A stretch of 64,000 bases of DNA from Sporosarcina highlanderae (GCF_030433715.1 NZ_JAROCC010000003.1:124001-188000), one strand, 5' to 3'. Shown: positions 35,184 to 44,011, counted from the first letter of the stretch. Numbers and translations are program-made. The notes: generated from the letters alone by a model not told the origin.

Positions 35184-35642
35184 ATGCCACAGATCCACCA
35201 TTATTGGAGAATACCTGATGAACAGGTAATGGACGGGATTTTGCAATTACATAACGAAGTTTTCGAAAATGCGGATGAACTGCTTGAGAAGGCTGCGAAA
35301 CGACCAAACATTCTATTTGTAGCCGCAACTGAACAAAATAAGATTATTGGCTATAAAATCGGCTATGAGCTTTCTGCTGACCGCTATTATAGTTGGTATG
35401 GTGCCGTTCAAACGGAATTCAGGGGAAAAGGAATTGCCTCCATGCTTATGGAACTGCAGCATTGTCTTGTAATGGAAGCAGGGTATAAAGCAATCGAAAC
35501 AAAGACTAGAAACAAGTGGCGTAATATGTTGATATTGAATATAAAACATGGTTTTGATATAACTGAAACTTTTTATGATGATGAAGGAATTCACCGAATT
35601 ACTCTGGTGAAAAGCCTAATAGAAAATAAGGAAGTGATTTAA
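35184..35642 (+). CDS. GNAT-family acetyltransferase
   Basis: Acetyltransferase of 152 residues with a clear acetyl-CoA motif, AVQTEFRGKGIASMLMELQH, and the closing IKHGFDITETFYDD. The substrate is unknown. GGGGGAGG lies seven bases before the ATG. It is followed one base after its stop by a lipoprotein gene, so both form a short operon ahead of array C. Confidence 0.87.
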   Translation: MPQIHHYWRIPDEQVMDGILQLHNEVFENADELLEKAAKRPNILFVAATEQNKIIGYKIGYELSADRYYSWYGAVQTEFRGKGIASMLMELQHCLVMEAGYKAIETKTRNKWRNMLILNIKHGFDITETFYDDEGIHRITLVKSLIENKEVI

Positions 35643-35643
35643 A

Positions 35644-36045
35644 TTGAAATTGAAAAAAGCGCTGGTTGGCATATTTGTAATGATGATGATACTTAGTGGG
35701 TGCGGTAAAGGATACTGGATAATGAAAAAATCGAAGTTGGATGAGGAGCCTGGGGTCAGGGCGCATGTTAATTATTTGCAAAATGAAAAGCCGGATCGAA
35801 AAGGTTTTAAAGTCATTGATATTAACGAAGGGAAAAAGTTGGTCGTCGTATCTACTGGAACAAGTAAAGTAGAGTTGGAAGCGGTAAGTGTGGAATACTT
35901 GGAAAATCAAACAGTTGTCACGGTGAAAGAGATCGAGGCGGATAGTGACGAGATAAATCCGTATATTCTCATCGGGCTTGATAAACCTGTGAGTAAATTT
36001 AAAGTGGTCAATGAAGATGGGGAAGAGTACGATATTGGATTTTAA
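35644..36045 (+). CDS. Small lipoprotein of unknown function
   Basis: A 133-residue predicted lipoprotein with signal segment VGIFVMMMILSGC (Cys at about 20). The mature domain is predicted mostly beta (VVVSTGTSKVELEAVSVEYL). I do not recognise its family. The start is TTG 35644, preceded by AAGGAAGTG inside the end of the acetyltransferase gene. Array C begins nine bases after its stop codon. Confidence 0.75.
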   Translation: MKLKKALVGIFVMMMILSGCGKGYWIMKKSKLDEEPGVRAHVNYLQNEKPDRKGFKVIDINEGKKLVVVSTGTSKVELEAVSVEYLENQTVVTVKEIEADSDEINPYILIGLDKPVSKFKVVNEDGEEYDIGF

Positions 36046-36053
36046 TGTTGCCT

Positions 36054-36221
36054 GACTTCCCACAGAGTGGCGTTGACTTCCCATAGAATGGTGATGACTT
36101 CCCATAGAGTCGCCGGGACTTCCCGTAAAAGGTTGAAGACTTCCCATAGAATCACTATGACTTCCCATAGAATGGCGCAGACTTCCCGTAGTGCCGCCCG
36201 GACTTCCCATAGCGTTACCTA
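36054..36221. repeat. Tandem array C: eight units, exact 21-bp period
   Basis: GACTTCCC is invariant in all eight copies, at 36054, 36075, 36096, 36117, 36138, 36159, 36180 and 36201. The wider core is GACTTCCCATAGA; the remaining 8 bases differ in every unit. A decayed ninth copy may follow at 36222 (AAAATTCCAT). Core sequence is unrelated to arrays A and B, but the period and placement (stop codon, array, terminator) are the same. The reverse strand reads as heptads of the form MGSxxxS. It fills most of the 316-bp gap before the next gene. Confidence 0.92.
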
Positions 36222-36236
36222 AAATTCCATCAACAT

Positions 36237-36266
36237 AGAAGGACCGGCTCTCGCTGGTCCTTCTTA
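36237..36266 (+). terminator. Terminator after array C
   Basis: AGAAGGACC pairs with GGTCCTTCTT; the T tail is short. Confidence 0.75.
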
Positions 36267-36371
36267 GCACTACCTATATAAGGAAAACCTATAAATTACT
36301 ATAATAACTATCGAATTTCCTTATCACTCTCCAAGGAGTATACTTAAGGTACCAACAGGGGGGTGTTCGTT

Positions 36372-37103
36372 TTGGAATATTTATCACTATTTTTTATTGG
36401 GGTTATCGCAACCACAATTGGTACATTGGCAGGGGGTGGTGGACTAATCAGCCTTCCTGCAATGTTGCTTTTAGGGGTCCCGATCCACTCGGCAATCGGT
36501 GCGAATAAAGTATCTAATACAGTTAGTTCCTTTACAAGCTTTCTATTCCTTTTGAAACATAAACAAATCTCTTTACGGGAATCGTTCTGGATCATTCCTG
36601 TCAGCTTGATTGGCGGGGTAAGTGGGGGCTTCATTGCGACGATGCTTTCGGAAGACCGCTTGTATATATTGGCGATCATTCTCCTTTCATTTGCATTCAT
36701 CACTTCATTCATCGGTAAGGGGGATTTCGAAGGGCAGGAGAAATTGAAAGCAAGTAAATTAAGTATTCCTGGGTTATATGGAATCGGCATCTATGATGGT
36801 CTATTTGGACCGGGACAAGGTACGCTCATGCTTTACTTATTCGGGCATTTGAAAGTTGCGTATATTAAGGCGGTTGGCTATGTGCGCCTTGCAACGTTTT
36901 CAAGCTGTTTCGGGGCAGCCATCACCTATATTGCCGCAGGGAAAATCATTTGGCCGTTAACGCTCATGCTTATGCTTGGCTCGATTACTGGGGCGCAAAC
37001 CGGAGTGCGTATCGCAGAAAAGTTGAAGCCGAAATTTGTGAAGCCGTTATTACGGGTTGTTACCGTAGCTTTAATTATCCAAATTGTAATTGAGAATATT
37101 TGA
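36372..37103 (+). CDS. TSUP-family (TauE/SafE) membrane transporter
   Basis: Predicted exporter or importer of small organosulfur or carboxylate anions. The sequence has the TSUP layout: GTLAGGGGLISLPAMLLLGVP in the first half and the repeated YDGLFGPGQGTLMLYLF in the second, with about seven or eight helices in 243 residues. AGGGGGG lies 8 bases before TTG 36372, which I prefer to GTG 36363. Substrate unknown. A terminator follows. Confidence 0.88.
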   Translation: MEYLSLFFIGVIATTIGTLAGGGGLISLPAMLLLGVPIHSAIGANKVSNTVSSFTSFLFLLKHKQISLRESFWIIPVSLIGGVSGGFIATMLSEDRLYILAIILLSFAFITSFIGKGDFEGQEKLKASKLSIPGLYGIGIYDGLFGPGQGTLMLYLFGHLKVAYIKAVGYVRLATFSSCFGAAITYIAAGKIIWPLTLMLMLGSITGAQTGVRIAEKLKPKFVKPLLRVVTVALIIQIVIENI

Positions 37104-37108
37104 ATTGT

Positions 37109-37154
37109 AAAATAAGCCTCGTGGAATCAGGTAAATTCCACGAGGCTTTATTTC
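37109..37154 (+). terminator. Terminator after the TSUP gene
   Basis: AATAAGCCTCGTGGAAT pairs with ATTCCACGAGGCTTTATT. Confidence 0.9.
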
Positions 37155-37206
37155 TGTTTGAAAAGGGAATGCTTATTACTGAACGATTCAAATTGTAGGT
37201 GAAAAC

Positions 37207-38169
37207 ATGCTACGGACAATCGGAATGACTACAGAGAGTGAAATGATTTTTGATTTCAGGCTTGAGGAGATTAAGTCACTTCCACTTGAATGGTATTGGG
37301 TGGATTTTGATCGGCCGACCGATGAGGAAAGTGAACTATTGTTTAGCTATTTTGACTTTCACCCATTAGCCATTGAAGATTGCTTAGGTCGATTGCAAAG
37401 ACCAAAAATGGATTACTATGATGGGTTTTCATTCTTCGTGCTGCATTCAATTTGCAGTGACGACCTGGAGGCCGAAGAGTTGAACATGTTCCTTGGGGAT
37501 AATTTCATCGTCACATTCCATAGAGGAAAGCTGCAGGAAATGGAAAATGCACGTGAGATGATTCTTACAACATCGAAAACATGGGATCAAGGACATAAAT
37601 ATGTTGTCTATCAAATCTTCGACAAAGTGGTCGACCAGTATTTCCCGATTTTATATAATATTGAAGATCATCTGGATGATATCGAGGAGGAACTTTCGCC
37701 AAGGACTGTTCATCTATCGATGGATTACGTATTTGAAGTAAGAGGCGATTTACTGCGTTTACGCAGAACGATTTTTCCTATGAGGGAATTGTTATATAGA
37801 ATGCTCAATTCAGAGCGGTTAAATTTCACCCAGCAGGAGCGTGCTTATTTCTCTGACGTTTACGATCATTTGATTCGCCTCGGAGAAATGATCGACTCCA
37901 ATCGAGAGCTGACGGCTGATATCCGGGATAGTCAATTGTCCATTAATTCCAATCGAATGAATAGTATTATGACAACATTGACAATCATTTCATCCATTTT
38001 CATCCCATTGACATTCATCGTAGGCGTCTACGGCATGAACTTTGACCGTATGCCCGAATTGCATTGGCGGTTCGGCTACCTGATTGTAATCGTAGGAATG
38101 GCTCTGATTGCGGTAGCCATGATTAGTTGGTTCAAACGAAAAGGTTGGTTCGGTATCGGCAAGACTTGA
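37207..38169 (+). CDS. corA: CorA-family magnesium/divalent cation transporter
   Basis: Mg2+ channel with a large cytoplasmic N-terminal funnel (DFHPLAIEDCLGRLQRPKMDYY is a family block), a long stalk helix, and two C-terminal helices. The GMN selectivity motif is present as VYGMNFDRMPEL near residue 278. The 320 residues are full length. It is a second Mg2+ transporter in the window, besides MgtE. The ATG lies behind TAGGTGAAAAC, a modest ribosome-binding site. Confidence 0.92.
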   Translation: MLRTIGMTTESEMIFDFRLEEIKSLPLEWYWVDFDRPTDEESELLFSYFDFHPLAIEDCLGRLQRPKMDYYDGFSFFVLHSICSDDLEAEELNMFLGDNFIVTFHRGKLQEMENAREMILTTSKTWDQGHKYVVYQIFDKVVDQYFPILYNIEDHLDDIEEELSPRTVHLSMDYVFEVRGDLLRLRRTIFPMRELLYRMLNSERLNFTQQERAYFSDVYDHLIRLGEMIDSNRELTADIRDSQLSINSNRMNSIMTTLTIISSIFIPLTFIVGVYGMNFDRMPELHWRFGYLIVIVGMALIAVAMISWFKRKGWFGIGKT

Positions 38170-38209
38170 AGACAGCCGCACCCGGTAACAAAAGGGGGCG
38201 GCTGTTTTC
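38170..38209 (+). terminator. Terminator between corA and thpR
   Basis: AGACAGCCGCACCC pairs with GGGGCGGCTGTTTT. Confidence 0.85.
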
Positions 38210-38750
38210 ATTCAAAAGAAAAATGTTCGATGATCTCGTATTTTGGGGATTTTGAAGGATGGATCGTGAAAAGTGAAAATCCGTCAACAATAAATTCGAT
38301 AGGTGGATAAGTTTCCTTTGGAATTGCAAAATCACCAACTGACTTCCGTTTTTTCGCAATTGTAATATGTGGTGTAAATCGTTTGTCAATTTCAATGCCA
38401 AAATCTTTCCTGCCAATCGCGGCGATTGATTGTTGTAATGCATATAGTTGGGGGGATGCCTCCACAGACAAATAGACGACCCGCGGACCTTTTGGAGATC
38501 CAAAGAATGAAAGACCGCTCACCGATAAATTGAACTCCTTATGTTGGCTAACAACTGCATCAAGTTCTTGTTTCAAATGCGGGATTCTCTCCTTAGATAA
38601 TGCGCCTATGAACAACAAGGTGATATGTAAGTCATCCATATGGGGAATTGCCTTGTAAGCAGAGGCAAGGTTGTATTTCTCCTTATAATGCCGGACTGTA
38701 TCTTCAATGGAAGATGGTGTTTTTATCCCAATAAAGTAATGGTTATTCAT
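38208..38750 (-). CDS. thpR: RNA 2',3'-cyclic phosphodiesterase ThpR-like
   Basis: 2H phosphoesterase of the LigT/ThpR family, with HxT motifs LHITLLF (about residue 43) and PHITIAKK (about 127). It hydrolyses 2',3'-cyclic phosphates, or weakly ligates 2'-5' ends, in studied homologues. It has 180 residues. It converges with corA. An upstream GGAGGACAT (minus strand) serves the ATG. It resembles B. subtilis YtlP and is only distantly similar to the YjcG-type protein at 16169-16684. Confidence 0.9.
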   Translation of the reverse strand: MNNHYFIGIKTPSSIEDTVRHYKEKYNLASAYKAIPHMDDLHITLLFIGALSKERIPHLKQELDAVVSQHKEFNLSVSGLSFFGSPKGPRVVYLSVEASPQLYALQQSIAAIGRKDFGIEIDKRFTPHITIAKKRKSVGDFAIPKETYPPIEFIVDGFSLFTIHPSKSPKYEIIEHFSFE

Positions 38751-38889
38751 ATGTCCTCCTTGGAAGGTTCTTTTCCTTTATTGTAGCCTAACTGTTGTAG
38801 AGTTATAAATTAACTTGATTAACTGGTGCCTCTTTTCAGAAGAATGTGGTAATATGTATTTTGGAAGTTCTTTTAAAGGGGGAAAAAGA

Positions 38890-40938
38890 ATGGTAGTTTT
38901 TACGAAAAAAGAAGTTGTTACTGATAATTTCCACGGAACTGAAATAGCTGATCCATATCGGTGGTTGGAAGATCCGAAAAATCCCGAAGTGCAGCAATGG
39001 GTGGATTTACAAAATGAGAAAACACAAGAATACTTATCTGGGTACCCACACAAGGATAAAGTTAAGGCGAAATTGACGGAAACATGGAATTTTCCCAAGT
39101 ACACCGTTCCACGTAAAGAAGGAGATTATTTTTATTTCCATAAGAATGATGGTTTACAAAATCAGGCAGTATTCTATCGCGTTAAAGATCTTGATGCTGA
39201 TGAGCTTGAAGTCATCCTCGATCCGAATACGATGAATGAGGAAGGGACCGCAGCGATTACGAATCTATCATTTACGAAAGACGGTAAGCGGTTGGCATAC
39301 GGGATTTCCTTCAATGGCAGTGACTGGCAAGAAATCAAAGTGCGTAATTTGGAGACGGGTCAAGATGAGGCTGATCTAATCCGGTTTTGCAAGTTCAGTA
39401 ATATTGCATGGAATGAAGAAGGGACAGGTTTTTACTACAATCGTTTCCCGGATCCATCCACAGTTCCTGCTGATGAGCAAAGCTTCAACAATAAAGTGTA
39501 TTGGCATGAATTAGGAACAACCCAAGACGAGGATGTCTTGATATACGAGGATCCATCTAATAAGGAGTTCTCCTTCAATCCGATCTTCTCGGATGATTAT
39601 CGTTATTTAGTATTGAACGTTTGGAAGGGTACAGAAAATAAAAGCCGGATTTATTATAAAGACCTCGAAAGTGGCGGGGAATTTGTCCATTTATTCGGCA
39701 AGGGCGATGGTGAGTATTCCTTCATTGGCAATGAAGGGCGTACATTCTACTTCATTACAAATGTTGACGCACCTAAAGAAAAAATAATTGCTGTCGATTT
39801 GGACAATCCTGCCAAAGAAAATTGGGTGGATATCATCCCTCAACGTGATGATGTCCTTGCATTAGGAAAAATCATCAACCATCAATTCATCGTTTCCTAT
39901 CTACAGAATGCACATGATGAATTGAAGATTTACGATATGGATGGTAAACATGTGAAAGACATCCCATTACAAGGATTCAACTCGTTGACTGGACTAACTG
40001 GAAAAAAAGAGGGCGATACGATGTTCATCGGATATACGTCCTATCTTTCACCTAATGCAATAGGGTGCTATGATTTCAAAACCGGAGAACTTTCCCAGGT
40101 TTTCCAACAGAATAATAAGTTCGATACGGAAGGATTCGAAACAACACAGGTCTTTTATCCATCCAAGGACGGTACAAAAATTCCAATGTTCCTGACACAT
40201 AGAAAGGGCTTGGAATTGAATGGAGAAAATCCGCTTTTGCTATATGGCTATGGTGGGTTCAATGTCAGCTTGACACCAGCTTTTTCTCCAGCAGTTCGCA
40301 TGTGGATTGAGGAAGGCGGAGTTTATGCAGTCGCTAACTTAAGAGGTGGCGGCGAATTCGGTGAAGAATGGTATAAGGCGGGAACGTTGGAGCGGAAACA
40401 AAATGTGTTCGATGATTTTGCGGCAGCTGCAGAATGGCTCATAGCGCAAAATTACACAAAAACGAGCAAGCTTGCAATCATGGGTGGAAGTAATGGTGGA
40501 TTGCTTGTCGCGACATCCATTACACAACGTCCAGACTTATTCGGGGCGGCAATTTGCCAAGTTCCGGTCGCGGACATGCTACGATACCATAAATTTACGG
40601 TCGGCCGCTATTGGGTGACGGATTATGGGAATGCGGAAAAGAATGCTGAGGACTTTGAGTTTATGATCAAATATTCACCGCTGCATAATGTGAAAGAAGG
40701 TGTCGAATATCCGCCGACATTAATCACGACTGCAGACACCGATGACCGTGTTGTACCGGCACATGCTAAGAAATTTGCAGCTACATTACAGGCGGGCCAT
40801 GAAGGGGACAACCCAATTTTGCTCCGTGTAGAAAAAAATGCAGGCCACGGACTCGGGAAACCAACAGCAAAGATTATTGAAGAACAAACAGACGTCTACT
40901 CATTCCTATTCAAAACATTAGGTGTGGAGATTAATTAA
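38890..40938 (+). CDS. Prolyl oligopeptidase (S9A)
   Basis: Serine peptidase that cleaves after proline in short peptides. It has the N-terminal ADPYRWLED block, a beta-propeller middle and a C-terminal alpha/beta-hydrolase domain. The nucleophile is S534 in MGGSNGGLL, with the Asp in TDDRVVP and the His in NAGHGLGK. No signal peptide is present from ATG 38890, which follows AAAGGGGG; the longer frame from 38815 is not supported. About 682 residues. Cytoplasmic, probably in peptide degradation. Confidence 0.93.
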   Translation: MVVFTKKEVVTDNFHGTEIADPYRWLEDPKNPEVQQWVDLQNEKTQEYLSGYPHKDKVKAKLTETWNFPKYTVPRKEGDYFYFHKNDGLQNQAVFYRVKDLDADELEVILDPNTMNEEGTAAITNLSFTKDGKRLAYGISFNGSDWQEIKVRNLETGQDEADLIRFCKFSNIAWNEEGTGFYYNRFPDPSTVPADEQSFNNKVYWHELGTTQDEDVLIYEDPSNKEFSFNPIFSDDYRYLVLNVWKGTENKSRIYYKDLESGGEFVHLFGKGDGEYSFIGNEGRTFYFITNVDAPKEKIIAVDLDNPAKENWVDIIPQRDDVLALGKIINHQFIVSYLQNAHDELKIYDMDGKHVKDIPLQGFNSLTGLTGKKEGDTMFIGYTSYLSPNAIGCYDFKTGELSQVFQQNNKFDTEGFETTQVFYPSKDGTKIPMFLTHRKGLELNGENPLLLYGYGGFNVSLTPAFSPAVRMWIEEGGVYAVANLRGGGEFGEEWYKAGTLERKQNVFDDFAAAAEWLIAQNYTKTSKLAIMGGSNGGLLVATSITQRPDLFGAAICQVPVADMLRYHKFTVGRYWVTDYGNAEKNAEDFEFMIKYSPLHNVKEGVEYPPTLITTADTDDRVVPAHAKKFAATLQAGHEGDNPILLRVEKNAGHGLGKPTAKIIEEQTDVYSFLFKTLGVEIN

Positions 40939-40941
40939 GAA

Positions 40942-40980
40942 AAACAGGTGGAGGAAAAAAATCCTTCACCTGTTACTTTT
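40942..40980. terminator. Terminator between convergent genes
   Basis: AACAGGTGGAGGA pairs with TCCTTCACCTGTT. It overlaps the end of the M23 gene on the other strand. Confidence 0.75.
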
Positions 40981-41953
40981 GCCGTTCCCAATTCATAAGA
41001 GCAGGATATGGATCAAAGGCCCATTCAGTTTTTCCATTATATTTATACACTCCATAATGAAGATGGGGTGGGAATTTACCGGATGTCCCTTCTTTTCCAT
41101 AGCCCGAGCTTCCAACATATCCAAGAAGCGTTCCTGGCTTAACGATATCGCCTTCCTTGATGCCTTTATCAAAGTAAGCAAGATGTGCAAAATAATGATA
41201 CGTATTATGATTATCCCGAATTCCGATGCGCCAACCTCCAAATTGGTTCCAACCCATTACTTCAATAACGCCGTAGGAAGTGGCCACCACTGGAACGCCA
41301 TAACCCGCAAAAATATCAGTTCCTTCGTGGATTCTCCGTCCACCCCATCCTCTGCTTGAACCCCAAGTACCCCGATATGAATAATGGTAGCCTTTTGGAA
41401 CAGGGAAAACATGATCATCTAACTCAATCGTCTCAAAATGCTTATAAAGTTTGGCAATGGTCATGATCTGATTGACAGTCTGTTCACGTTTGTAATAATG
41501 CCAGAGAGCTGCCTTGAAATCTTCCTCGGCCGGTCCGTAGTAAGACAAATGAGATGACATTGTCAACAAGATATCTTCTAACTCGTTGGAGTCGGCAATT
41601 CCGTCACCATTCCCATCCAGTGCATTACCACCAAAAAAAGCAATAGCATCTGGTTCTGTGTCAGTCGGATTAGGATTTAACAGACCTGACCAATAGTGAG
41701 GCGGAATAATAATGGAAATGGGACCATCTGGTTTTGGTAAATCACTGCGCACTTGCCGGATGTTCCGCTCAAATTGATCGATTGCAGCCAAATGATACCA
41801 AGGTACAAGCTCGTTTGAAAACCGTAAATAATGTTCCATCCGCTTGGCATCGATACTTTCTTCAGTTTGACGATCAGAGGCAGAAGCAAAATGAATGGGG
41901 TAAATAAGGCTAATCAAAACACAAAATGCAACAATTTTATAATGGATACGCAA
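40973..41953 (-). CDS. Secreted M23-family metallopeptidase
   Basis: Exported protein with an N-terminal signal peptide (IVAFCVLISLIYPIHFASA). A helical N-terminal region comes first, then an EF-hand-like calcium loop (DGNGDGIADSNELED, about 112-126). The C-terminal LytM domain has the zinc motifs HEGTDIF, HYFAHL and PHLHYG, all intact. It probably cleaves peptidoglycan crossbridges. B. subtilis YunA is a similar layout. 326 residues. The calcium loop is unusual to me in this family. Confidence 0.88.
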   Translation of the reverse strand: MRIHYKIVAFCVLISLIYPIHFASASDRQTEESIDAKRMEHYLRFSNELVPWYHLAAIDQFERNIRQVRSDLPKPDGPISIIIPPHYWSGLLNPNPTDTEPDAIAFFGGNALDGNGDGIADSNELEDILLTMSSHLSYYGPAEEDFKAALWHYYKREQTVNQIMTIAKLYKHFETIELDDHVFPVPKGYHYSYRGTWGSSRGWGGRRIHEGTDIFAGYGVPVVATSYGVIEVMGWNQFGGWRIGIRDNHNTYHYFAHLAYFDKGIKEGDIVKPGTLLGYVGSSGYGKEGTSGKFPPHLHYGVYKYNGKTEWAFDPYPALMNWERQK

Positions 41954-42092
41954 GGGGAAACCTCCTTTGTATGGTCATAGAATTCCCCGATCAGTTCTTT
42001 TCATGAGTATTTTGTCGACATTTCAGTTTTGTTTTAGGATGGATTTGTTTTTTAGTGCTATACTCAAGGAAAGAAAAAAGGGGGCATTTGAA

Positions 42093-42407
42093 ATGGAGAA
42101 ACTTCAATCAGTTGAACAATTTGAGGAGTTAAAAAATGGTGAACGGACGATTTTTATGTTTTCAGCAGATTGGTGCCCGGATTGTAGAGTAATTGAGCCG
42201 ATCTTACCTACACTTGAAGCGGATTATCCGGAATATGAGTTCATTTATGTGGATCGGGATGAATTCATAGATGTTTGTCAGGAACAGGATATATTCGGAA
42301 TCCCAAGTTTCATCGCATTTCACGATGGCAAAGAAGTCGGTCGTTTTGTAAGTAAGGACCGGAAGTCTCTTGAGGAAATTGAAGAATTTATTAATGGATT
42401 GGCTTAA
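42093..42407 (+). CDS. Thioredoxin-like protein
   Basis: Thioredoxin-fold protein of 104 residues with a WCPDC active site (ADWCPDCRVIEPILP) and the cis-proline in FGIPSFIAFHDG. The middle pair PD differs from the GP of classical thioredoxin, as in the YtpP-type group. ATG 42093 follows AAAAAAGGGGGC; the longer frame from 41967 is not supported. An extended -10 (TGCTATACT at 42056-42064) is a likely promoter. A terminator follows. Confidence 0.9.
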   Translation: MEKLQSVEQFEELKNGERTIFMFSADWCPDCRVIEPILPTLEADYPEYEFIYVDRDEFIDVCQEQDIFGIPSFIAFHDGKEVGRFVSKDRKSLEEIEEFINGLA

Positions 42408-42408
42408 T

Positions 42409-42448
42409 AAAAAAGAAATCGGCTGTGAGGAATGCCGATTTCTTTTTA
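42409..42448. terminator. Bidirectional terminator between trx and abrB
   Basis: AAAAAGAAATCGGC pairs with GCCGATTTCTTTTT; it serves both convergent genes. Confidence 0.92.
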
Positions 42449-42452
42449 TTTG

Positions 42453-42731
42453 TTATTCCCATGTTTTGTGGTCGTCGATTTCTTTCCTTAGGATTTCTGC
42501 ACCCTTAGGGCTAATGTACATACCATTCGAAAGTTTTTTATTTTGAAGTGAGATTTCGCCTGTCACAACACATGCTTCGTCGACAACATATTTTCGCAAG
42601 ATGATTTTATCATTGTCCACGAAGATTTCCATAGGTACGCCTTGATCGAGCCCCAAACTTCTCCGTAGTTCCTTCGGAATAACAATCCGACCAAGATGAT
42701 CTACTTTCCGTACAATTCCAAGACTTTGCAT
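42453..42731 (-). CDS. abrB: Transition-state regulator AbrB family
   Basis: DNA-binding protein of the SpoVT-AbrB swapped-hairpin fold. The N-terminal domain VRKVDHLGRIVIPKELRRSLG is near identical to AbrB/Abh, and the C-terminal multimerisation domain starts near CVVTGEIS. The 92 residues match. Whether it is the true AbrB or its paralogue Abh is open: it lacks the usual metS neighbour. In B. subtilis AbrB represses many post-exponential genes, and its promoter is repressed by Spo0A. Confidence 0.88.
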   Translation of the reverse strand: MQSLGIVRKVDHLGRIVIPKELRRSLGLDQGVPMEIFVDNDKIILRKYVVDEACVVTGEISLQNKKLSNGMYISPKGAEILRKEIDDHKTWE

Positions 42732-42925
42732 GTTATCCTCCCTAACATTGGAATATTTAGTATATTATTACTTATACTATATCAGATAAATATAAAAAAT
42801 ACAAAAATATGAATATAGTTTCCGTTTGATATAACTATGCCCTTTCTATAAACTTTAAAACTATTCTAAACAAGTTTATCTGTTAAAATAGTTAAGGCTT
42901 TTATAGAGAGGAGAAAGTGAAAGAC

Positions 42926-43783
42926 ATGTCTTTTATCAATAAAAAATCAGTTGTTTTTGACTATGTCCAAATCATATTCGGCTCAGCATTGGTCGCTCTT
43001 GCTTTCAATATATTTTTATTACCTTCACGAATTGCAGCCGGAGGAATTTCTGGTGTAAGTACTATTCTTTATGAGTTATTTGGGTATAATCCCGCGATTG
43101 TTCAATGGTTAATTAATATTCCATTGATTGTATTAGGACTAATTCTTGCGGGGAAAGAGTTTAGTTCAAAAACGATCGTTGGTACATTTTGTGTTCCTCT
43201 TGTCATTTATTTGACGGCAGGAATAGACCTTCCAATCCATAATCCATTACTTAGCTCAATTTATGGTGGAATCGTCCTTGGTATTGGCCTCGGAGTTGTC
43301 TATCGGGGAAATGGGTCGACGGGTGGTACGGCACTGATCGCCCAGTTATTAAAGAAGTATACAGGTATATCCAGTGGCTTTTCTCAATTAATTGTCGATG
43401 GAGTTGTTGTTGTTACATCCGCATTCGTCTTTAATTTCGAACTCGCATTATACGCGCTAATGTCGATTTATGTGACAAGTAAGGTGATCGACTTTGTTCA
43501 ATTGCAAACATCGCCAACAAAGCTTGTTCTGATCATTACGGAAAATGAAGAAAAAGTTCAATCAATCATTAAGAATGAGATTGACCGAGGCTTAACAAAA
43601 GTGAAGTCGACGGGTGGTTTTTCGAATGATGAAAAGACGATGATTTTTTGTGTCGTGGAGCAAGCAGAGGCAGTTTATTTGAAAAAGGTATTACAAGCGG
43701 CAGAGCCTTCGTCTTTCGTCATTTTCCTAAATGCTTCGGAAATATTAGGACTTGGATTCTCAAAGGCAAAGATTCATCAATAA
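42926..43783 (+). CDS. YitT-family membrane protein
   Basis: Membrane protein with five or six helices (SALVALAFNIFLLPSRIAAGGISG is the family opening; GIGLGVVYRGNGSTGGTALIA follows) and a soluble C-terminal DUF2179 domain (about 200-285). Family function is unknown. GTG 42917 and ATG 42926 are both possible starts; GAGGAG is closer to the GTG but awkwardly spaced for either. It has no terminator before the metA leader, but the SAM riboswitch starts afresh there with its own promoter. Confidence 0.87.
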   Translation: MSFINKKSVVFDYVQIIFGSALVALAFNIFLLPSRIAAGGISGVSTILYELFGYNPAIVQWLINIPLIVLGLILAGKEFSSKTIVGTFCVPLVIYLTAGIDLPIHNPLLSSIYGGIVLGIGLGVVYRGNGSTGGTALIAQLLKKYTGISSGFSQLIVDGVVVVTSAFVFNFELALYALMSIYVTSKVIDFVQLQTSPTKLVLIITENEEKVQSIIKNEIDRGLTKVKSTGGFSNDEKTMIFCVVEQAEAVYLKKVLQAAEPSSFVIFLNASEILGLGFSKAKIHQ

Positions 43784-43804
43784 GGTATACAAAATTAAAA
43801 AGAA

Positions 43805-43813
43805 TGATATAAT
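43805..43813 (+). promoter_or_regulatory. Extended -10 promoter of the metA leader
   Basis: TGATATAAT is a perfect extended -10 about 20 bases before the riboswitch. No good -35 is seen. Confidence 0.6.
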
Positions 43814-43833
43814 AGTTCACAATTGAATAATTC

Positions 43834-43990
43834 TTATCAAGAGAAGCTGAGGGATTTGGCCCGATGACGCTTCAGCAACCTCTGCAATTGCAGGAAGGTG
43901 CTACCTCCAACAAGATGTAAATCTTGAAAGATAAGAACGAAGAAAATTTCGATGTATCCTCGTTCCTATCCCAAGGAACGAGGATTTTTT
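43834..43990 (+). promoter_or_regulatory. SAM-I (S-box) riboswitch with terminator
   Basis: The aptamer has the S-box landmarks: TTATCAAGAGAAGCTGAGGGA at P1-P2 (as TTATCAAGAG plus GCTGAGGGA), GGCCCGATGACGCTTCAGCAACC, and the closing CTTGAAAGATAAG. Its P1 strands are TTCTTATC and GATAAGAA. The expression platform is the terminator ATCCTCGTTCCT with AGGAACGAGGAT and TTTTTT (43956-43990). High S-adenosylmethionine should stop transcription before metA. Confidence 0.96.
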
Positions 43991-44011
43991 AAATTTTAAG
44001 GGGGATGAAGT

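Noticed and set aside
15537..36221. CRISPR interpretation of the arrays
   Set aside because: Units are only 20-21 bp with linkers of 8-12 bp, no cas genes are present, and cores vary; this does not fit a CRISPR array.
35599..36270. Minus-strand ORF with MGSxxxS heptads over array C
   Set aside because: Same reason as for array A; the rest of the frame is antisense to the lipoprotein gene.
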